From: Ulva prolifera
Lineage: Eukaryota; Chlorophyta; Ulvophyceae; Ulvales; Ulvaceae
Reading direction: 5' to 3'
Assembly: GCA_023078555.1 (NCBI GenBank)
Contig: CM041199.1
Coordinates: forward strand, 310,001 to 374,000
Length of the DNA stretch: 64,000 bases
Shown: positions 58,250-64,000 of the stretch, piece by piece
Layout: every line of letters begins with the position of its first letter
How positions within the stretch are numbered: position 1 is the stretch's first letter
Program-made: the position numbers and the translations under genes
Notes under the pieces: generated by a model
Seen by the model: the letters and a program-made list of their open reading frames with translations, nothing else
Told to the model about the DNA's origin: nothing
The model's database searches: none

Positions 58250-61200
58250 ATGTGGCAGTTGCGGCTGTTGATCTTGTGCGCCCCAATGCTGGGGGGGGCC
58301 GAGGTCCCGCATGATGCGTATTTGCTGAACCCCGCTTTTATCGCGCATTTGTCTTTTCACCAGTCTAACTGGGTGCTCAAGCGTATGCAGTCGAACGCTG
58401 AGTTCTATGGTAGTTTGAATTTGAGTGTCGATTCCGAACCTTTCGGAAATAGATGTCATGGCTGCAGAATTGGCAAAGTACCTGCGGGTAGATTCTCTGC
58501 CAATGATCGTGAGCTCATGGGCCAGGCGAAATACCCTGGCGAGCAACTGCATGCCGATCTAGCTGGTCCTGTCACTCCAGTAGGAATTGGAGGTGTGAAA
58601 TATGTCTTGTTTGTGATGTGTGCTTTTACTCGTTATACTTTCGTGGTCGGTCTGCGCAAAAAGAGTGAGGCTGCGGCCATGATCTCTTATATCATAGAGC
58701 GCATTAGGGTAAATGTGGTGAAGCCAGGTGAACCGGGTGTGCGCATCCTTCACACTGACAAAGGGGGGGAGTTTATGGTCGAGGCCTTAAAGCTCTACCT
58801 CCAACGTCGCGGCATCACTCACCGCACTACCCCCACAGCTGATCATCGCTGTAATGGCATGATCGAGCGGAGGATAGGAGTCGCCTTTGAGGCACTCCGT
58901 GCTGTGCTGCTTGCGAGTGGCCTCCCTCTGTTCCTGTGGATTGAATGCCTTGCCAGTGTTGTCCATGGTCACAATCTGACGCCGTCCTCGGCGCTGTACC
59001 ATGACAAGCTGGCACGTATCCTGAAATCCCAGAAAGCTCAGATGGCCATAAACGCTGCGGCGGATGTGGCTGAGGCTGAAAAGGGTCAGGGAAAGCGCAT
59101 GAAAAAGGCCGAGCGCGACAAGTTGAAAGAGGAGGAGCAACGCAAGTATAAATTGCTTGCAAGTACTGAGTTAGATGAGTTTCTAGTGCGGTCGTGTGAT
59201 AAGGATATAATTCCTTATATGTCTTTTTTCAGGGACACCTCCGTTGAGGTGTTCCAGGATTTGCTGCAGCAGCAGCGTCCATGGGGGGTTGAGGTGTATG
59301 CATATCCCAGGGATGACAAGCTGCGGAAGTTGTCCCCTAGGGGTGTGTTGGCACATTGGGTCGGGGCTGGGCTGGGCCCCAGCATGCAGCGTGTGTACGC
59401 CCAGGATGTTCCTGGGGGTAGGGTTGTGGTGGTGCGGCAAATTATGTGCACCACGGATCAGATGATCCGGCACGTACGCAAGTACGATGCGTCCGCTGTT
59501 GTGGACAAGAGAGAGCCTGCAGAGTTTGCGAACTCCCTACAGGTTGTCTTTGAGGGTGATGACGAGGGTGTCCGCGTGACTGACAGTGATGTCCCCTCGT
59601 TTGTGACTGACTCCACCCATGATGGGGGAGTGCTGAGACGTCTGCGTGAATTCTCGCACGCCCCCCCAGGTCACGGTAGGGTCCCTGTCATGGATATGAC
59701 GTTCAGGCAGGATGCACTGCCTGATGTGGCAGTGTACTCTCCGCGTTTCGGCGCAGGCTCCTCTGCTGAGGTGCTCCGGCGTGACCCTGCGCGGGACACA
59801 CCGGAGGTGGCCAGGCACGCCATGCATCGCACGCGTGCGATTGCTCGTGCAGCTGCCCACCCTGACGTTGCAGTCCCCCCTCGGGTCCCAGGCCAGGCGC
59901 GCCTATCTGGGGCCCCTCAAGCGCGCACTGTTGAGTACGTTGCGACTCGTAATGCTCAGCTCCATGACCCTGGCATCGAAGCTGCATTTATCCTGCCCAT
60001 GTCTCCGCCGTCAGCAGATGATCCGATGGATGATGATGAAGATGACGGCCCTGGCATCTACAGTGAGGACGATGCAAATGAGATGGAGGAGTACACCATC
60101 AGCGATGATGAACGGGCTGCGGCTCATCAGAATCGCGAGGCTCAGCGGGTCCGAACAGGGGGTAATTCGGCTGCGGCCTCAGCATCTGGCGCGGGAGCAT
60201 TAGCTACGCCCCTGCGAGGGGCTGAGGGGTTGAGACCTTCCTGGGAGGATGAGCCAGATGAAATTGAGATGGAGTCCGGATCCGAATTAGGGGGAGAGAT
60301 CCGGGCTGCCCCCTCTGCCGCTGCCGGGGTTGATTTGCCTGATGAGGTAAGAGCCATTCCAGCCGCTCTTCCCCGCATTAAAATCAATCCTCTTGTACGT
60401 AGACGCCTTGTTCCTTTGGCTGTGGATGTAGCTGCTGTGCATGAGCCCGCGGGCTCTGATCATGCTAGTAGTGAAACAGTAGTAGCTGACATCAAGTCTC
60501 CAGGCTGCAATCAGGACACATCAGCCGCGGCTGACTGTGGAGTGTCCGGTGCAGGCCTGAAGGATCAGCATGGGGAGTCTGGTGAGCAGCACAGTGCTCA
60601 GCGTCGTGGGTCGCGCAGAGCAGCTGCCGCCAGGAAGCAGAAGCCTTCCGACCCTGATCTGCCTTCTATGAAGGAAGGACTCGCGGGTCCAGACAGGGAT
60701 GCTTGGCTGCGTGCCATGCAGGAGGAGGTGGAAGCACTGGGTGAGCACGGGACATTTATGTTGTGCTATCTGCCTGCGGGTAAGAAAGCTATCTCGGGCA
60801 AGTGGGTGTTCAAGATCAAGCGCGGACCCGCTGGTGAGATTCAGCGTTACAAGGCACGTTATGTAGCTCGTGGTTTTTCTCAGGTAGAAGGGATAGATTT
60901 CTTTGAGACTTGGTCCCCCGTCGGTAGTTACGCGACACTGCGTGTGTTGCTGTCTATTGCTGCTCAGGAGGATTTGGAGATTAGACACATAGACATACAG
61001 TGTGCTTTTCTTAACGGTGACCTGGAGGAAGAGGTTTTCGTTGAACAGCCCCCGTACTTCACAGACGGGACAGCACATGTATGGAAATTACTTAAAACAC
61101 TGTATGGCCTGAAGCAAGCCGCTCGCGAGTGGCATAAAGCTTTAGTAAAGGTCTTGGCTGAGCTGGGATTTGTGTGCGCACAGAGTGATCCTGGACTGTA

Positions 61201-62203
61201 TGTCAGAAAAACCGGTCGATGTCTCATTTTTCTGTGGGTAGATGACTTATTCATTTTCAGTTGCTCCGCGGGGCTGCAGGAAATCATCAGTGTCATTCTC
61301 ACGAAATTTGAAGGCAGAGATTTAGGTGACCTGTCTTGGGCACTTGGCACTGAGATCACGCGTGATCGAAAGGCCAAAACAATCACAATGACACAACGCA
61401 ACAAAATCCAGAACTTGCTGGACAAGTACAGTATGTCTGACTGTCGTAAATCTCCCACTCCATTAGTGCCGCGGCAACAACTAAGGAGTGTGAAAGAGCA
61501 TCCTGACCTGGAGAAAGCCAGTGCTGCTGAGCATTCCAGGTTCATGAGTGCTGTAGGAAGCATCCAGTATATTGCAGGAGTGACACGACCTGACCTGAGC
61601 TATGTGGCACATGCCCTGGCCCGGCACATGTCTAGTAGTCTGAAGGAACATTGGTCTGCCGTGCAACATGTTCTGAGATACCTGCAGTCCACGAAAAATC
61701 TAGGAATAAAATTTGTAGGCTCTGAGGGACACGGGTGTTTACTAGAGGCTTTTTCAGACGCAGATTTTGCGAATTCTGCGGATCTAAAGAGTGTGTCTGG
61801 TATGATTATTCGGGTGTATGGGAACTGTGTTCTCTGGCGTTCGAAGAAGCAGAGTATAGTGGCTGGGGATACAACAGAGGCTGAGCTCATTGCGATGAGC
61901 GCAACAGCCAACGAGCTCATGTGGATGAAGCAATTGCTTCTCGATGTGAAGCTTGTCCCACATAAGCCGACTCTGTGGGGTGATAATAAGAGTGCCAATA
62001 TTTTGGCAGTGAATGCTGTGTCCACTGACAGATCCAAGCACATTCGTGTGCGGCACTTGCGAGTGCGGGAGTATGTCCAGATGGATGAACTTAAGGTAGC
62101 ATGGGTAGGCACTGTTGATCAATTAGCAGATGTGTTTACGAAAGTGCTGCCCGGACCTGCTTTGCAGGAAGTTCGTAATAAACTCCAGCTAGTGGAGACT
62201 TAG
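58250..62203 (+). CDS. Copia pol: integrase, reverse transcriptase, RNase H
   Basis: 1317-residue open frame. Residues about 30-75 carry the HHCC zinc region (AHLSFH ... CHGC). The integrase core has Asp in HADLAGP (about 101), Asp in HTDKGGEF (about 169) and Glu in MIERRIG (about 205). An acidic, Ala/Pro-rich linker (about 440-800) follows. Reverse transcriptase starts near KAISGKWVFKIKRG (about 848), with active site WVDDLFIF (about 995). RNase H has AFSDADFA (about 1166), AELIAMSA and DNKSANILA. No protease motif (DSG/DTG) precedes integrase. The frame upstream (58106-58250) is broken; a 63-residue frame at 58123-58314 probably belonged to the polyprotein, with a shift at a G run near 58291-58298. 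Confidence 0.9.
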   Translation: MWQLRLLILCAPMLGGAEVPHDAYLLNPAFIAHLSFHQSNWVLKRMQSNAEFYGSLNLSVDSEPFGNRCHGCRIGKVPAGRFSANDRELMGQAKYPGEQLHADLAGPVTPVGIGGVKYVLFVMCAFTRYTFVVGLRKKSEAAAMISYIIERIRVNVVKPGEPGVRILHTDKGGEFMVEALKLYLQRRGITHRTTPTADHRCNGMIERRIGVAFEALRAVLLASGLPLFLWIECLASVVHGHNLTPSSALYHDKLARILKSQKAQMAINAAADVAEAEKGQGKRMKKAERDKLKEEEQRKYKLLASTELDEFLVRSCDKDIIPYMSFFRDTSVEVFQDLLQQQRPWGVEVYAYPRDDKLRKLSPRGVLAHWVGAGLGPSMQRVYAQDVPGGRVVVVRQIMCTTDQMIRHVRKYDASAVVDKREPAEFANSLQVVFEGDDEGVRVTDSDVPSFVTDSTHDGGVLRRLREFSHAPPGHGRVPVMDMTFRQDALPDVAVYSPRFGAGSSAEVLRRDPARDTPEVARHAMHRTRAIARAAAHPDVAVPPRVPGQARLSGAPQARTVEYVATRNAQLHDPGIEAAFILPMSPPSADDPMDDDEDDGPGIYSEDDANEMEEYTISDDERAAAHQNREAQRVRTGGNSAAASASGAGALATPLRGAEGLRPSWEDEPDEIEMESGSELGGEIRAAPSAAAGVDLPDEVRAIPAALPRIKINPLVRRRLVPLAVDVAAVHEPAGSDHASSETVVADIKSPGCNQDTSAAADCGVSGAGLKDQHGESGEQHSAQRRGSRRAAAARKQKPSDPDLPSMKEGLAGPDRDAWLRAMQEEVEALGEHGTFMLCYLPAGKKAISGKWVFKIKRGPAGEIQRYKARYVARGFSQVEGIDFFETWSPVGSYATLRVLLSIAAQEDLEIRHIDIQCAFLNGDLEEEVFVEQPPYFTDGTAHVWKLLKTLYGLKQAAREWHKALVKVLAELGFVCAQSDPGLYVRKTGRCLIFLWVDDLFIFSCSAGLQEIISVILTKFEGRDLGDLSWALGTEITRDRKAKTITMTQRNKIQNLLDKYSMSDCRKSPTPLVPRQQLRSVKEHPDLEKASAAEHSRFMSAVGSIQYIAGVTRPDLSYVAHALARHMSSSLKEHWSAVQHVLRYLQSTKNLGIKFVGSEGHGCLLEAFSDADFANSADLKSVSGMIIRVYGNCVLWRSKKQSIVAGDTTEAELIAMSATANELMWMKQLLLDVKLVPHKPTLWGDNKSANILAVNAVSTDRSKHIRVRHLRVREYVQMDELKVAWVGTVDQLADVFTKVLPGPALQEVRNKLQLVET

Positions 62204-62207
62204 CAGG

Positions 62208-62220
62208 GTTTATGGGGGAG
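62208..62220 (+). promoter_or_regulatory. Polypurine tract
   Basis: A G/A-rich stretch ending TATGGGGGAG immediately before the 3' LTR, the expected position for second-strand priming. Confidence 0.65.
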
Positions 62221-62568
62221 TGTCACAATGCATGCGCCTGCGGGCAGCAGCGTGGTGACAGGTGCACCCATGCACGGATGATCCGCGGATCATGTGTAGG
62301 GGTAAGCCGCCAGTCAGGATTGTCTCGATGTAGTGAGGGAGATCCTGTGAGGGTTTCCCGGCGTAACCTTGAGTGTTCAGTGTGCATATAAGCATGTGCA
62401 CACTGAGATCTGTAACCTTTTTTTTCTCACTGTTTCACGGTACTAGCTGTACTTGTCTCCCCTTGCATCTCTCTGGTTCTACCTCTGTGCGCAGCAGGTA
62501 TGAGATGCTGGTTTCCTGACTTGACTTAAGACTGCGTGTCTGACCTGCGACAGATAGCCTTTCTGACA
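62221..62568 (+). repeat. 3' LTR of the Copia element
   Basis: 348 bp, same ends and landmarks as the 5' LTR but with many substitutions and small indels. Confidence 0.9.
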
Positions 62569-63631
62569 TCGGCCCTCGTTAGACACTAATGGAACCCGCT
62601 TGTACACAAGCGCTTGATTCCACATGCAGATGTTGCTGCCGTAGAAGCTAGTGTTGATATAGAGCATAGCACAGTGAGTGAGCAGACAGTAGCACCAAAG
62701 GTAGCCGACGCATCAGGCATGTTGGCTACGGCTGACAGTGCAGTGACTGGTGCAGAGGTTACCAAGCATGGGGAGCTTGATGGCGGTAAGTCAGCCCAGC
62801 GACGTTCATCCCGTCGGGTGGCAGCCATTAAGAAGAGGAAGCCTTTTGATCTTGATAGCCCGCCTTGGAAACATGCCTTAGCTGGAGAAGATGCCGAGAA
62901 GTGGCATGGTGCTATGAAGGAGGAGGTGACTTCGTTGAGCGAGCACGGAACTTATGAGCTCGTTGAGCTGCCAGTAGGGGCCAAGGCCATTTCTGGTAAG
63001 TGGGTCTATAAAATAAAAAGGGGAGCCACAGGGGAGATCCAGCGTTACAAGGCGCGGTATGTAGCCAAGGGTTTTACCCAGGAAGAGGGAATCGATTTCT
63101 TTGAAACGTGGGCTCCAGTAGGGAGCTATGCTACTTTGCGTGCATTGCTTTCGGTCGCTGCAGTAGAGGACTTAGAAATGAAGCATGTCGATATCCAGTG
63201 TGCCTTTCTAAATGGGGTAATGAATGAGACTGTCTACGTTGATGTCAAGACGCTAGTTAATCTCATCGAGTGTGCACAGGGTTTAATGCGCGTGCCTGAG
63301 CTGTCAAGCATGCTGACTGTGCAGGATGACGTGGAGGGGAGCGTCCCTTGCCATCGCGTAAGTTTGCGTGGCAGAAATGAAAGTAAGAATTGAGCCGGTG
63401 ACCTCATGAGTACACACAACATGCTCTAACCACTGGGGCTCACCTGAAGCAACGAGTCCTTTGTTAGATGACGCCTCCCTTGATTATGTCATCTATATTC
63501 TTGGGTCCCTAGATATGGATATCCCACAACAGTTGAACAACCTCCTATCTTGAATGACGGTACAAATTGTGTGTGGAAATTGCTTAAGACCTTGTATGGA
63601 TTGAAGCAGGCTGCACGTGAATGGCACAAGG
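62569..63631 (+). pseudogene. Second Copia element fragment (interrupted pol)
   Basis: Starts abruptly after the first element's 3' LTR. The open frame 62614-63393 covers the linker and the first half of reverse transcriptase (GKWVYKIKRGATGEIQRYKA; FFETWAPVGSYATLR; VDIQCAFLNG). It is similar to, but clearly diverged from, the intact element. After VYVD the coding sequence is interrupted by the 289-bp insert at 63243-63531, resumes as VEQPPILNDGTN...WKLLKTLYGLKQAAREW, and is cut again at 63631 by another LTR. No LTR of its own is visible. Confidence 0.85.
63243..63531. mobile_element. 289-bp solo-LTR-like or TRIM-like insert
   Basis: Begins TGTCAAGACG and ends ATCCCACAACA (TG...CA ends) and is flanked by the 5-bp direct repeat GTTGA (63238-63242 and 63532-63536), the size produced by LTR-element integrases. 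Its removal leaves the reverse transcriptase frame of the host element continuous. On the minus strand about 63380-63445 there is a degenerate tRNA-like stretch (GAGCCCCAGTGGTTAGAGCA). No coding capacity. Confidence 0.7.
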
Positions 63632-63865
63632 TGTCATGCACAGTGTAACGTGACACGTGTCATGGTCAAGCAAGCTAGGCAAATTGGTGGCTAGCGGGGG
63701 TCAAGTGTCATCCCTTACGGTGTCTTGGCGTAAGCCGTATCATCGGGTGTCACGCCCGTGGGCTGTGCGATGCGGGTCACAGCCAGCGCGGATATCAGCT
63801 TTATATGTCCGCATGTGCCTTGAAGGACCGTTGTTTATTCTTGCTTATTTTTGCTGTGTGTTACA
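63632..63865 (+). repeat. 5' LTR of a third LTR element (runs off the window)
   Basis: Starts TGTCATGCACAG directly after the interrupted Copia codon series and ends GCTGTGTGTTACA. It is followed by TTTGGTATCGGTGAAAG, which shares TGGTATCG with the primer-binding site of the first element. The internal part of this element would start at about 63866 and is outside the window beyond 64000. Confidence 0.6.
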
Positions 63866-64000
63866 TTTGGTATCGGTGAAAGTCATTCCTCCGGGAGATC
63901 TGGGTTCAAACCCTGCCAGCGCCTTGCCTGCGCCATTCTACCGCATTCGGGACGAAGTCTTCCCGGCCGGGGAATTCTGTCATGAATTCTGTCGAAACTA
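63866..64000 (+). mobile_element. Primer-binding site and leader of the third LTR element
   Basis: Begins with the primer-binding-like TGGTATCGGTGA. The rest (including GGTTCAAACCC, a tRNA T-arm-like motif) is non-coding as far as visible. Confidence 0.4.

Larger units (their letters stand above)
56415..62568 (+). mobile_element. Ty1/Copia LTR retrotransposon, protease region missing
   Basis: A 6.15-kb element with two LTRs starting TGTCACAATGCATG and ending TTTCTGACA. Internal order is primer-binding site, gag, integrase, reverse transcriptase, RNase H, polypurine tract; integrase before reverse transcriptase defines Copia. The bases flanking the LTRs (TGAGC on the left, TCGGC on the right) do not match, so no target-site duplication is seen. 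The LTRs differ at many positions, so it is not a very recent insertion. Confidence 0.9.

Noticed and set aside
63380-63445. Possible tRNA gene on the minus strand
   Set aside because: The D-arm-like part is good but the T arm is disrupted and the anticodon stem-loop is oversized; it lies within the 289-bp insert and is at most a tRNA-derived remnant.

Overview
The window looks like nuclear DNA of a green alga (Chlorophyta, probably a Chlorella-like or other trebouxiophyte lineage; this assignment is inference). The grounds are GC-rich coding sequence, genes split into many short exons, an unusual 5' splice site (GTGCG in most introns), the chlorophyte poly(A) motif TGTAA, GCATGC-rich spacers, and proteins typical of green algae (a gametolysin/leishmanolysin-like M8 peptidase, SRCR domains, a Vps62-like protein). 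Gene models were built by hand; where several exons are joined, the reading phase was checked at every junction.

Layout. 1-0.85 kb: last two exons of a proline-rich protein. 3.4-4.9 kb: a PDAP1/PP28-like phosphoprotein gene (4 exons). 6.9-12.0 kb: an unrecognised 1377-residue protein (7 exons). 14.2-22.6 kb: a secreted Vps62-like protein (7 exons) whose 4.1-kb second intron holds a tRNA-Val(CAC) on the opposite strand. 24.7-31.3 kb, minus strand: a 9-exon M8 zinc metallopeptidase with an EGF-like C-terminal part; its second intron holds a tRNA-Asn(GTT).

32.6-51.4 kb is a rearranged gene cluster. Three copies (A, B, C) of a 4-exon gene for a roughly seven-helix membrane protein lie on the minus strand at 32.6-34.4, 38.2-40.1 and 45.6-47.5 kb; B and C are exactly 7350 bp apart over most of their length. 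Between them lie decayed plus-strand relics of the same gene, decayed minus-strand relics of the last two M8 exons, pieces of SRCR-domain exons (minus strand, with frameshifts) and LINE fragments, including one LINE 3' end inserted in another, each with its own target-site duplication.

51.4-56.4 kb has no confident gene apart from one or two exon-like stretches. 56.4-62.6 kb is a Copia LTR retrotransposon with both LTRs, apparently lacking the protease region. It abuts a second, older Copia fragment whose reverse transcriptase is broken by a 289-bp solo-LTR-like insert and then by the 5' LTR of a third element that runs off the right edge.
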